NCBI GenBank assembly: GCA_949775045.1
Contig: OX459105.1
Location: 7,123,240 to 7,187,239, forward strand
Direction: 5' to 3'
DNA: 64,000 bases
Origin: Metridium senile
Lineage: Eukaryota > Cnidaria > Anthozoa > Actiniaria > Metridiidae
Shown: piece by piece, positions 46,169 through 57,500 of the stretch
How positions within the stretch are numbered: position 1 is the stretch's first letter
Layout of the letters: the number at the start of each line of letters is the position of its first letter
Translations under genes and position numbers: made by a program
The notes under the pieces: model-generated
What the model was told of the DNA's origin: nothing
Databases searched by the model: none
What the model saw: only the letters and a program-made list of their open reading frames with translations

Positions 46169-46854
46169 ATACCCGATATAATTGGACAGTATATTAGTTT
46201 GTCTTCATATATACCCGCGGAGATACCTAAGTTGCCAAGGGTCGACGGGTTTGATGAAGATTGACCATACAGACGAAATAACTATACTCCGACAAATATT
46301 TTATCTTTAAGTTATTAATTATTTGGCTGTCTTTCATTGTGAATAATTGCTCTTCAGTCCTCTGCAAGTTTATAGTCCTCGGTTATGTAATCAATACTTC
46401 GGCAGAGTTGTGTGACACATGCTGCTTTTTATATAACTTGTAAGAACACCCTAGGTGCTTTTTTAAAAAACAATTGGTCTCCGAAAGCGAGGAGAATATA
46501 TATCGAGGGTTTTTTTAAAAAACACCGATTTTTATCGAGCCCGAGTATAATAATTGTTTTAGTAGTACGTTCAAAGAGACACTATATATTACATTTATAT
46601 CTTCAACCTTAGAAAGATCGAGCATGAGTCACTAATTTCTCAATAACTACTCACAACAGCCAAAAATTTACTTTTTTGATAACTACGAGAGATAGGAAGA
46701 AATAAAAATATATTTTCGCAAGCATTTTATGCAAACAACACCCGCATTAAGCAGTGTTTTTGGGTTTTGCATCTCATAATATATATGTGTATATATGTAT
46801 ACTACAACCTTCATGTAATTGACTGTATGTGGAAACAATAAAGCTATAGAAACC

Positions 46855-46970
46855 ACTTTATATGAAGCCCTGTGTTACACATTTCATTATATTGACTATC
46901 GTTTATATCAAAGAGCGACGCAGCCTATACTAGTTTACTCGCTAATTTCCATTTATATGAAGCCCGATTC
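46855..46970. repeat. Penelope-related terminal fragment
   Basis: CATTTCATTATATTGACTAT, CGTTTATATCAAAGAGCGAC and GCAGCCTATACTAGTTTACT match the right parts of 56885-57130 and 59397-59625. Confidence 0.55.
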
Positions 46971-47878
46971 AGGGATATAATTCTAAATTTCTTCCTATTC
47001 CCTCCCATAGGGCCTGATACTCAGGCTATCTTGAGAACGAACCGGGGTCGACAGAAACGGGGTCAACAAGAGGGTTCAAAAAACAGTAATTGAGAATTTA
47101 CCTTAATAAGGGTTCTTTTTTGTCTCGAAGGAACAATTTCGATATTGAAGGCATTTTGTTGTCGTTAACACTTCAGAGTTAGAAGACCAACTGTGTATCA
47201 GGCTATTAAATAACCTGGATTTTATATTTGGTGTGACATGCGTTCTAATCACGTGTATTTGTGTGTATATACTGCATACACGAATCACGATCGCACCCGG
47301 GGGGACTAACTTTAACCAAGTGGTTGGCGGTCGATTTTGAAAATGACCCCTACAAGGCTAACTGAGCATAAATCAAAAGAACTATTAAAGCCTTGTTGAT
47401 TCCATCCCCTAAAAGGCACGACTGTTTAACTTAGTTTTAAGCCAGAACCCAACTGAAACCTGCCAACAGAGAGTATTTTCTACCCAGGCCCTAAAAGAGC
47501 GCAGATCACCCTTACTACTTGAACAAAGGTAGTTCCCCCGGCCGGGATAGCATCTTACGTAACTACTGCTGCTCACACCGCCAGTCACATTGATCGCTGT
47601 CACGAGATTGAGTTTACGTTCACAACCTCCTCGATTACAGTTGTAAATTACGCAAGTCAGTGACAAGATAAAAGATAGCGTTTTGACAACAAAAAACAAG
47701 TTGGCTTACTTGACCTAATTTAACATATAAACGAGTCAAATCAAACTAAGCAAATTAAGCGGTAATAGTCATATATGAGCCATATAAAGCGTGTATATAT
47801 TGGATGCTAGTTTAATTTGCTGGTTGGTTTTAGATAGGGATGTGGTACCAGAGGTAGACCTAAAAACCTGATCCTATT

Positions 47879-48466
47879 TAATAAGAATAAGAATAAGAAT
47901 AAGAATAAGAATAAGAATAAGAATAAGAATAAGAATAAGAATAAGAATAAGAATAAGAATAAGAATAAGAATAAGAATAAGAATAAGAATAAGAATAAGA
48001 ATAAGAATAAGAATAAGAATAAGAATAAGAATAAGAATAAGAATAAGAATAAGAATAAGAATAAGAATAAGAATAAGAATAAGAATAAGAATAAGAATAA
48101 GAATAAGAATAAGAATAAGAATAAGAATAAGAATAAGAATAAGAATAAGAATAAGAATAAGAATAAGAATAAGAATAAGAATAAGAATAAGAATAAGAAT
48201 AAGAATAAGAATAAGAATAAGAATAAGAATAAGAATAAGAATAAGAATAAGAATAAGAATAAGAATAAGAATAAGAATAAGAATAAGAATAAGAATAAGA
48301 ATAAGAATAAGAATAAGAATAAGAATAAGAATAAGAATAAGAATAAGAATAAGAATAAGAATAAGAATAAGAATAAGAATAAGAATAAGAATAAGAATAA
48401 GAATAAGAATAAGAATAAGAATAAGAATAAGAATAAGAATAAGAATAAGAATAAGAATAAGAATAA
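47879..48466. repeat. (AATAAG)n hexanucleotide array, 98 perfect copies
   Basis: 588 bp of AATAAG / CTTATT without a visible interruption. The minus-strand frames through it (Leu-Phe, Ile-Leu and Ser-Tyr dipeptide runs) arise only from the repeat and are not called as genes. Confidence 0.98.
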
Positions 48467-48751
48467 TTTTTTCCATGTCCCATGTCCCCAGCCATGGCTG
48501 CTTAGGAGGGGGCATTGAGAGAACTTTGAAGGAAGCAAAGAGAATTCCAAAAAGAAGACACTTCCAATCAAGTCGTACAAGAAATGCAAAAGACTGTGCT
48601 TATCGATAGTGAGAGTTTAATTAGAAAAATACTATCGGGACTAGAAAATAGTTGTTCGGTATATGAAAAGTACTATTACTGATAAATGAATAGCATTATA
48701 TGGTACTACATATTGATGGCTATTTTGAAGTAGCTATACGATTGTAAAATA

Positions 48752-48757
48752 ATAATA

Positions 48758-48799
<42 letters not shown>

Positions 48800-48829
48800 T
48801 TGATGATGATGATGATGATTATGATGATG

Positions 48830-48887
<58 letters not shown>

Positions 48888-48905
48888 AATAATAATAATA
48901 ATAGT
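48752..48905. repeat. (GAT)n followed by (AAT)n microsatellite
   Basis: Mostly GAT units with rare interruptions, ending in AAT units. Poly-His and poly-Ser frames on the minus strand are artefacts. Confidence 0.95.
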
Positions 48906-50496
48906 AATATAATAATTGATTCAAGACACATCGATAAATTAAAACGAAATGTCAGTGGTCTTCTCGCATAGTATTGAAGGCGCTTTGTTAAAAAATGTTT
49001 TGAAAAATAAGTACCCTACCTAAGACAAATAAAAAATATAATATAAATATAAGAAGAGTATGCATATAAAGGCAAATGACAATAAAACTCCATATTAAAA
49101 TTTCCGAGTTTGAATAAGTCTGAAGGAAAATATATATTTTGAGTACAAAGTCCATCCCGTTGAATAAATAGAAGCCATATTAACTAACCTTGTGTTCACC
49201 AGTCAGTGACTTATACGGTATAACATCAAGCGTGTATAATGGAGGATTTAAAAGAAAATATGTAACAAACCCTGGAAGGCGGCCCGAACAAACAATTTGT
49301 CTTACTAGGGGGCCAGTTACTAGCTTATACTCCGTCCCCTCCTGATAATGATTTCACAGTCCCTAAACTGACATAAAAGGGCATTCAGTTCTAGTCAGTC
49401 ACCTGAATGGTACGAGTTGTTTAGCGACAATGGTCGTCAAATTTAGGTTAGAAATATTAGCCTTAAATCGGAATCACAGTATTAAAAGATCAACTGACAA
49501 AAATATTATATAATGTTTACCAATACTAGTAAGATATGAGTGAAACTAACTACATGTAGATAGCTATAACAACTTAATGGATTCAAGTCTAGGCTTTCCG
49601 AACAACTCCTGTTTTTACCCGAAGCCGTGAATACATTGTTTGCAAAGAATTACATATAACTGTAATAATAGCTATAAAAGTTGATCGAAAGCGAAAGTAG
49701 AAAACATGAAGGAATCGAAAGGATCAAAGAAGTTTTCTGGTTGTTTTCATTTTAGATTAGAAAACTTCTCGATATAAAAAGCAAATATTTTCGAAATAGT
49801 TTTATTTAAAAAAATGTATTTATAATAGTTAATAATGTAACTATAATTATAATGTAAAAAAAAAAACACGAACACATCGCTGAAAAACTCCATCGTGTAT
49901 AAAGAAATATCATTATTAGAAATAAACAAATAAATCAGGAATAAACATGCAATCCTGAACGGCTACTTAGCCACCTTACCTTATTTTTCTTAGCACTCGA
50001 TATGCAGAAGACGAGCATTTTCTGGTCTTGTTGTCTGCCTTAGTAACATTTGAAAGCGAATGGTTCATAGCACACATATTCCAATCTTCTAAAAAGTTCC
50101 AAGGCTACCAGTTATATTCCAAATGATATAAATCAATGGAATACATACATATTAATAATCTATTTTAGGGTATTGACTAAGCAAAGCCTCGAGTTCTAAC
50201 ATCAAAGCGTATTCCCTGAAACTGTCAATGTTCGTTTCGTACCAGCTTGATGCTTTCGATTTTTCGGTGACGTGTTTTGGAATAAGCATAGTAGTCTGAA
50301 TATGGGTTACCACTGGCAGAGGACCAAATGACCGTCACTGACCACAAAAACGAAATAAATACTAAACCCGGAAACCATGACAAATAAACAAATAAAGGGG
50401 TAAAAGAGAAAAAAAAAAACAACAACAAAAGAACAAAGGTTTTCTGTTGTAGCAAAAGAGCAATAGTCTATTTCACAGTTCTTGTCGATCAACCTC

Positions 50497-50638
50497 AGCC
50501 TCGATAGCGTGTAATATATTCTTTAGAATTTGACTAAAGCACGTGGTAAATTAAGGAATGTACACATCAAACAATCGAACCACTTCAAAGTTCCACGGGC
50601 TGTAGTCAAATTCTAAAGAATATATATTACACTATTGT
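50497..50638. mobile_element. Hairpin MITE (about 140 bp)
   Basis: ATAGCGTGTAATATATTCTT and TAGAATTTGACTA are mirrored by TAGTCAAATTCTAAAGAATA and TATATTACACTAT. The centre carries CACGTGG and CCACGGG. Confidence 0.8.
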
Positions 50639-50865
50639 ATGCAAGTTTATTTTGCATAGAATTATAGCAACTTCGGAATATTGATAATAATAACTTCTTT
50701 TTCAAGCCTTGCATCTTGTACGGGAATGAAAACAGTGGCATTACACATAATCATATTTAGAAATATATTTTAATAGATTGAGCTTTAACAGTGAAGCTAC
50801 AACAAGGTATCAATACTAGATAAGTCCACCAACACTTTACTTAACACATTATGTACATAACTGGT

Positions 50866-50871
50866 TTTATT
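50866..50871 (-). terminator. Polyadenylation signal of the 87-residue protein gene
   Basis: AATAAA on the minus strand, 13 bases after the stop codon at 50884-50886. Very short 3' UTR if used. Confidence 0.5.
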
Positions 50872-50883
50872 CATGGACATTTC

Positions 50884-51440
50884 CTATTTGAGTATTCTGT
50901 AGTTATCTGGTAAACTAGGGTCATCAATCTGAAAGAAAATAGTAATTTGTTAACAATAAAGTTATTAGAATATAATACACACCAATTAATTAAATAGCAT
51001 TGTATTATCTGTTTCATGAAGAAGAAAAAAATACGCACAGTTGGATGATATTGTGATTTATTAATATAGATAATAGTGTTTTACCATAAACTAAACCACT
51101 TATATTTTCACTAGTGAAGATATGAAAAAGTTATGTACCAAATGTTCTAAGACCCAAGTATAGAACTAAAAACTACGGTTCTAGAGCATTCTCGATATGT
51201 GCTCCAACTCTGTGGAATGAACTACCGGTGGAAATTAAGAACGCACCTTCCACAGAGTCATTTAAATTAAAACTTAAGACATTGCTTTTTAATTCCTAGG
51301 GTTTTTCTTTTTCCTTGTATTATTATTCTCACCATCATCATTTCCATATTGTTATTGTAATCATTTCCTATTCGTTACCTATTTTTTTTCCCATAATATA
51401 TTGTAAGAGCACTGAGATTTTGTAGTGCGCTAAGAATTAA

Positions 51441-51477
<37 letters not shown>

Positions 51478-54237
51478 TTTATGTATGTGCGTGCCCTAAA
51501 AAAAATTCCTGCCAGTTTGTTGTCGCTTGTTCCTGCAAAAACAAGGCAGCTCCTCGGGTTTCCGTAGAGGTTTCAGATGACAATTTTAAAGTCAAGAACA
51601 TTTGTCTGTAGTTTTCTGTATTCTATGTATTTTGGTAGTCTGTATTCAATCACAAAGGCTGGCCATCACTTGGCAAATAATAAAATAATACAAATCTCAT
51701 TATTAATACTTGGCTTTCAAAGTAGTAGAGATTCTGTATTTTTCACACTTTGCCGGTATGTTTCATAAACATTCGACTTCCAGCTTCTCTGATCAAGCAT
51801 ACAGCATTTAAAAACCACCATTACCCTCTCCAGAAACTAGTGAGAGGCTGGACAAGTTGGACTTGTGGGGACTGGGCAGTTTGTTTGGGTAGGCAGATTA
51901 GATGTTTGAGTAAAAATCTCTCAACCCTTGTGTACCTGGTAGAGCTCTACTTCATGTAGGCAGTTACATAATAGTTATTCAAATAGAACACCTTTTATAG
52001 AGCGAAAACACTATATCCATGAAATAAAATAAAATTGCTACAGTGTAATTGTTCTTATTATATTTAGTTGCTATTAGTCACTATCAAAGACAAGTTAAGT
52101 TGTAATGAGGTATTGTTTCCTTGTGTATTTGATGTTTCTGGTTGAGTGATACTGACTAAATGACTTCATGGTTTTAGTGTTCTCGCTCTAATATCTTTGC
52201 TGTAATATATTTGGAGAACTACATCAGGGTTTGTGCTGATGTCAGTAAAAAAAATCTAAGGAGTATTCAAGGAGTTTTCAAGGACCAAAAAGTAATTTTT
52301 AAGCACTTTTTGCGACAACTTTGATATAGAAATGATATTCCTGTCATTGTTAACATCGCACAGAATGAACAAATTTTATCAAAATTTACCCTACTTTAGC
52401 TAGAATTAAGGAGTTTTTAAGGAGTTTATGCTGATTTTCTAAAATTCAAGGGCTTTTCAAGTGCCCTTAAAAACGTAAATCAAATTTAAGGAGTTTTCAA
52501 GGAGTTTAAGGAGTAGCACAAACCCTGTACATGTATTATGTGACTGACTACCTGAAGTACTGTAGTTACCATCTACTCAAACAAGATGGGCAACCCTCGC
52601 ACATCCAACTAAATCACAACATGACACTCTTTTCTGTAGAGTTGCATAGAAACAACCATTCATACCTTTGCATGTTTTGCAAGTCTTTGGGAGAAAATAT
52701 GTCTATATGGAGCTACTGGTCTTCTCTAAAAACAGAAAAACAAACATTGTTTTAAAAATGTTGAATTTGCAGCCAGGATTCATATTAAAATACAAATTGG
52801 TGTGACCCTGGCCTGATTTTGGTTTAATTTATTCATACATTTCGATCTACACTTAGACCTTCATCAGTGATCTTTACAACTGAGTGATTTGTTATAATGT
52901 ATCGCGCGCAGATTTGAATATTGTTTAATGATCATTTATGAGTTATTTCTAGAGTCATGGCACTCTGAACTTGATGAAAATTCAGGACATGATCATATTG
53001 CTATACCTAAAATATATAGAATATTTGTAAATTCTAGAATAGTGCACGCTAATCAATATTCAAATCTGTGCGCGATATGTTATAACAAATCACTCAGTTT
53101 GTAACGATCACTGATGAAGGTCTAAGTGAGGATCGAAACGTCTGAATAAATTAAACCAAAATCAGGCCAGAATCGAACCAATTTGTATTTTAAACATTGT
53201 TTTACTTAAAACATAAATGGTTACACATACACTCATTTCAAAAAATGGTGTCCTCAGCTTAAGCAACAAGCATCTATAAAAAAAGACCTAAGGGGTGGAC
53301 CATTTGACTTTTGGGGGGGGGGGGTAGACGATTTGGTCCGTGCAGGAATTTTTTTTAGCCCGCTGGCATGCACACAGAATTTAAATGGTCCACCCTAAAT
53401 GAGTGCTAGTTTTTAGATGGAAATGTATTGAAATCAGAATTGTTTTATAAAGTAATAATATTATGACTATTTTCACAAGCATGTAATTATTGTATTACAA
53501 TCAATTCTGGCGATAAGTTTGATGTCAAATGCCCAGCACATTTAGGTCTCGACTTGATGATTGTTGTGTAAGATGCTACAAGGTTTTTTGAAATGAGCGT
53601 ATAAAACTGTTGCAGCATGTTACAACAATGAAGAAGTAGAAAACACATGACTGTGTGCAGTTATAATGCACTTGTGGAATGACACAACATGAGAGAGGTG
53701 TGAAGAGCAACATGAAGCGAAGTTTAACTTGTGCCTCGTGACCATCCACAATGCTTTATAACTGCATGCAGCACAGCAATCAAGTTTTCTATTTTTTTTT
53801 ATAAAAGATGCAAACTAATAAATATAAATAATAAATATATACAAACTACTAATAAATATAAATAATACTAAATATATATATATATAAATAGTGTATGTAT
53901 ATTAGTATACGTACATTGCTCCATGCAAACAAATAGCATACAAAACACAATAACAACTAATACAATACCTCTAGCTGCAGTCCTTTGTAAGCTATAGGTA
54001 CAGAGATAGCAAACAGCATTCCAAAAGCAAGAACAGTATTTCTTCGCCAGTTTCTTGGGTTGCACCACCAACCACCGGCCGGTGACCAAACGTATTTAGG
54101 ATATTCAAACTTTTTTCCTCCTCCCTGCAAACAAAAAGCAGCCAGAAACATTGAGTATATATTTCCTTCATTGAAAGGGCAGAAATAAGATACGAAAACA
54201 AGGAGAATTGGAAGAAATTTGAAAGACAACTCACCAT
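50884..54237 (-). CDS. Conserved small single-pass membrane protein, complete, 4 exons
   Basis: Exons 54235-54237 (the ATG alone), 53969-54124, 52666-52725 and 50884-50928 join in frame to 87 residues. Each has a clear GT/AG border; the first is ATG|GTGAGT. Layout: GGGKKFEYPKYVWSPAGGWW, then CNPRNWRRNT, one membrane helix (VLAFGMLFAISVPIAY), then ERRPVAPYRHIFSQ and a tail ending DDPSLPDNYRILK. The pattern VWSPAGGWW...P.NW.RNT, a helix and an IPSQ-like motif is one I associate with a small, widely conserved eukaryotic membrane protein, probably mitochondrial, but I cannot name it. It is divergent from PPWD1 with about 280 bp between starts, suggesting a shared promoter. Only the second exon makes a visible ORF; exons 3 and 4 were found by splice signals and phase. 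Confidence 0.8.
51150..51480 (+). mobile_element. 3' end of a CR1/L2-type LINE
   Basis: The frame SRAFSICAPTLWNELPVEIK then ESFKLKLKTLLF is the familiar C-terminus of non-LTR retrotransposon ORF2 proteins. It is followed by a 3' UTR (GTAGTGCGCTAAGAATTAAA) and an ATT microsatellite tail (51436-51477). 5' truncated, as is usual. In an intron of the small membrane protein gene. Confidence 0.8.
52065..52200. repeat. Dispersed repeat shared with 1665-1830
   Basis: TTGTAATGAGGTATTG, TTGAGTGATACTGACTAAAT and CATGGTTTTAGTGTT match the first copy. Class unknown. Confidence 0.6.
52225..52527. mobile_element. Inverted-repeat element with CAGGGTTTGTGCT ends
   Basis: CAGGGTTTGTGCT at the left and AGCACAAACCCTG at the right are exact inverted repeats; TACAT flanks both (52220-52224 and 52528-52532). 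The inside has repeated AAGGAGTTTTCAAGGAG blocks. No transposase; superfamily not assigned. Confidence 0.8.
52795..53200. mobile_element. Penelope-like inverted terminal pair with hammerhead-like motif
   Basis: The right arm reads GATCACTGATGAAGGTCTAA, GTGAGGATCGAAACGTCTGA, ATAAATTAAACCAAAATCAG. The left arm is its inverse (CTGATTTTGGTTTAATTTAT at about 52811). Between them are second-tier inverted arms around GCGCGCAGATTTGAATATTG. CTGATGA...GAAAC is the hammerhead ribozyme core pattern known from Penelope-like element ends, but an extra A before stem II makes activity doubtful. No reverse transcriptase remains. Confidence 0.6.
53292..53395. mobile_element. MITE with GGACCATT ends and TAA duplication
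   Basis: GGGGTGGACCATTTGAC and AAATGGTCCACCC, flanked by TAA (53289-53291 and 53396-53398), with a G run inside. Same build as 29489-29680 but different terminal bases. Confidence 0.75.
53637..53770. mobile_element. MITE family I, copy 1
   Basis: GAAAACACATGACTGTGTGC, AGTTATAATGCACTTGTGG at the left mirror CCACAATGCTTTATAACTGC, ATGCAGCACAG at the right. A second copy is at 62400-62565 in PPWD1 intron 12. Confidence 0.75.
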
Positions 54238-54535
54238 TTTGCTTGTTGAGATTGGAGATCTGAAGAATTGTGGGTAATTCCTGCTTGCTCGTAATTCTGG
54301 GTACACAGGAGACCCAAGTCGATTAGTATCAAACAAAGTGAAAACTTGGTCACAAATGTTAATTTCTTGGAGAAAATATTTGTTTAATTAGAAAACTATT
54401 CATTTTAGATAAAGGCTACAAAGGTTTTAGAGTATTTTTATCAGATCATGATATTTTACTAAAGATATGGGCTTCCTGCGTCTTAGTACCCAGGCTTCAT
54501 TGCGCACGTAGAATATCAAAATGGCGGACGATTTG
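54238..54535. promoter_or_regulatory. Bidirectional promoter, small membrane protein / PPWD1
   Basis: Only about 280 bp separate the two divergent ATG codons. The PPWD1 start is inside AAAATGGCGGAC (54518-54529), close to the YY1 consensus AAnATGGCGGC, which in animals often overlaps the start of housekeeping genes. No TATA box seen near either start. Confidence 0.5.
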
Positions 54536-57500
54536 AGTCGAAAACGTGCAACTGTCGAAGAAGAAGAAGAGGAAGATGACGATGTTATTGGACCAATGCC
54601 TGTTGCTGCTCCTAAACCAAAGAAAAAGAAAGGTAAAAGCGAAAACAGAATATATTTAGCTGATTTCCCCCCGCTTTTCTTTAGAAGGACCTACTAGTGA
54701 GTTTCGTCATTCCGAAAAAGTTTTGACATGTTTTAAAAACACTTGGATATATTTTGTGAATAATATTTGTGTTAAGTTTCACTCATGGTTATTCTAACCA
54801 CATAATTGCTTGCTATTTGCTCCTTTTTAATATGCTATTCTAATTAATATAACGTATAAATAGATTGTGGTTCAAAGCAGTAATTTAACTGAAGTTAAGC
54901 TTAATTTTGTTTTTTTCAGTTCTTGATTTTGAGAGGGTATATTTGGATAACTTGCCAAGTGCCGAAGCCTACGAGAAAAGCTATATGCATCGAGATGTTA
55001 TCACACATATAGTAACCACACGGTACATAAAGTGTTCTTAGTTAACAACCCGGAGTAACTAAATCGATTACTCAATACAAATCGATAATCATCGATACTA
55101 GTCGATAATAATTATAAATCGATTTTTATTGAAAATCGATAGAAATCGATACACTACTTTTTTGTAATTATCAATTAAATTAAGGTATATCGATATTTAT
55201 CAATTTTGTATATTGATATTTATCATTATAAATAACAATATATATTTATTGATATTTATAATGGTGTCTTTGTTGGACAACAGGTTTTCATCCACTATCG
55301 ATTTTCATGGATTATCGATACTAATCAGCCAGAAAATTTGTGATTACGGATTATCTAAATAAATCGATTGATATTGATTTATTGATTAGCTTTCCGATGA
55401 TCGATTTCTATCGATTAGTTACTCCGGGTTGACAAACATATAGCAATCAGAAATAAAAGAAATCATAAACCATGTTTATCCTGTAGAGGGGGAGGGCAGT
55501 CAGGAGTATAGGGGTATTAAAAACTATAGTGTATCTTGTATGCTATTTAAAAGATGCTGAATCATTCATCTTGCCAAATAAGTAATGTACTCTTTGAGAA
55601 CTTACTTATTACATACTGTTATTAACACTATAAAGTCATGATGATGGTTTGAAAATGTAGTTTCATGCTCTTCTAGATCAGATTTTCTGATAACTGCAAG
55701 CTGCGATGGTCATATCAAGTTTTGGAAGAAGCAAGAAGAAGGCATTGAGTTTGTAAAACATTTTAAAAGTCATTTAGGTAAAGTCATATTTTATTATCAT
55801 ATTAAGACCCAGGCAAACGACTTGAACAACATTTGCTTCAACATCTGTTCAATTTTGTTGATAAAACGTTGAAACCGTTTGCCACCTCATTTCAACATTG
55901 TTGAAACTGGGGTCATTTGCCCCATACTTTTCAACCAATCAACCCACAACCATTCTAAAGCGTTCAACAAAATTGAACCAATGTTGAAGCAAAAGTTGAA
56001 GCTATTTGCCCAGGCCTTAGGCCGTGATTACATGGGCCTGGGATGAACTCAGACTGGTACGAAAATAACTTGGTTCCAGTCCAGCAAACGATACAAAGTT
56101 GGGCTATTTTAGAAGTAAACATATTATTATTCATGACCTGAAAATGAATACCATCTTACAATATTTATTGCTGTGAAGGAATCATACAGTGTATTGCAGT
56201 CAGTGCTGATGGTCAACTACTATGCTCCACTGCTGATGACAAATCTATGAAAGTATTTGATGTGGTTAATTTTGGTAAGTTTTTAGAACTTTATTAAAAA
56301 AAAAATTCACTTGTAAGTTTCTAAATACTATTTACATGTAGATCCCTGATGAAAATGGCTTTCTTGTTTGATAATATTTCCATTTCCTTCCATGTGTTTC
56401 ATTGATCTCTCAATGTATTACCTAGGCTGATCTTCCACTGGCCCTTCATTTATTTATTCAATCATCAATCCATTCATTTATCCATTCATTTATTCATTAA
56501 ATCATTTATCTATCCATCTATCCATTCATTCACTTGTTACTTTGTGAATTCATTGATGCATTTATTTACCAAACTGTTCTTTTATTTGTTTATTTGTTAA
56601 ATACTATTGTTAGTAAAATGTATAAATTACCATAAATGTTTTACTCCCATCTCAGGTGTTGATTGTCATACAAGTTTGTATTTAGCTTACAAAACTAAAC
56701 AAATGAGCTTTTAAATTTATTATATTGTAAACAACTCTATGTTGGTGTAAGCTCATAATATTTTCTTTGTGTTAAAGATATGATTAATATGCTTAAGCTG
56801 AGCTACAAGCCAGGGAAATGTGAATGGGTATTTCCTAAAGGTGCAGTCATCGCTGCAGTTGCATGGTAAGCTTATTTAAAATTAATAGGTAATATAATGA
56901 AATTTGTATCACCATAAAAAATGTTGACTTAACTTTACTGACGGTTCGAGCTTTAGCCCTTCGTTGGAGTAAAAGAGTTAGACTAAGTATACTGATTATA
57001 AATAAGAAGCGTGAAAAATGATGAACCAATCAAAAGGCGATAGAAAATGTAGGAGGAGTTAACACGTATTACCTATCGCCTATATCAAACACTGGCGCAG
57101 CCTATGCTAGTTTACTCACTAGTTTCCATTTATTTAAAATCACTACACAGTGACCAAGTAAGACACTGTTGTGTGACAGTACGTAATAGTTTGATTTATT
57201 ACCCTTGTCATGACTATGATTGTTTTCTTACATTTCTCATGAATTATTAATAATCTTAAAAGTAATATATACAATGTGAGCGGTATTTACTTAATATTGT
57301 ATAGTTATTATGAACTTGTCCAACGTTCGTTCTTTCATATTTTACAAAAATTGTCAGGATAAAAGTCAATCTTGCCGAGAAATTTCAAATCAAGACAAAA
57401 TCTTTATGAAATTTACAGAACTTGTCACAGACATTTCTTTTGCCAAATTCTCATTTATTTAATTATTCATGAATTTTATAATATTATTACAGTGCAGATG

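Larger units (their letters stand above)
44804..50883. other. Intergenic region dominated by simple repeats
   Basis: No supported gene. It holds a short MITE (46085-46168), a Penelope-related fragment (46855-46970), the hexanucleotide array (47879-48466), a GAT/AAT microsatellite (48752-48905) and a hairpin element (50497-50638). Two minus-strand frames start with hydrophobic leaders: 47409-47699 (Cys-containing; SSSSYVRCYPGRGNYLCSSS) and 50225-50455 (SASGNPYSDYYAYSKTRHRK). They could be small secreted proteins but have no other support. Confidence 0.5.

Noticed and set aside
47409..47699. Minus-strand frame with a signal-peptide-like start and several Cys
   Set aside because: No homology recognised and an internal GTAAGA could be a donor; a hydrophobic leader alone is too weak in AT-rich DNA.
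47807..48589. Long minus-strand frames (up to 260 codons) of Leu-Phe, Ile-Leu or Ser-Tyr dipeptides
   Set aside because: They are open in several frames only because the AATAAG hexanucleotide contains no stop in those frames.
48706..48931. Poly-His and poly-Ser minus-strand frames
   Set aside because: Translation of the GAT microsatellite.
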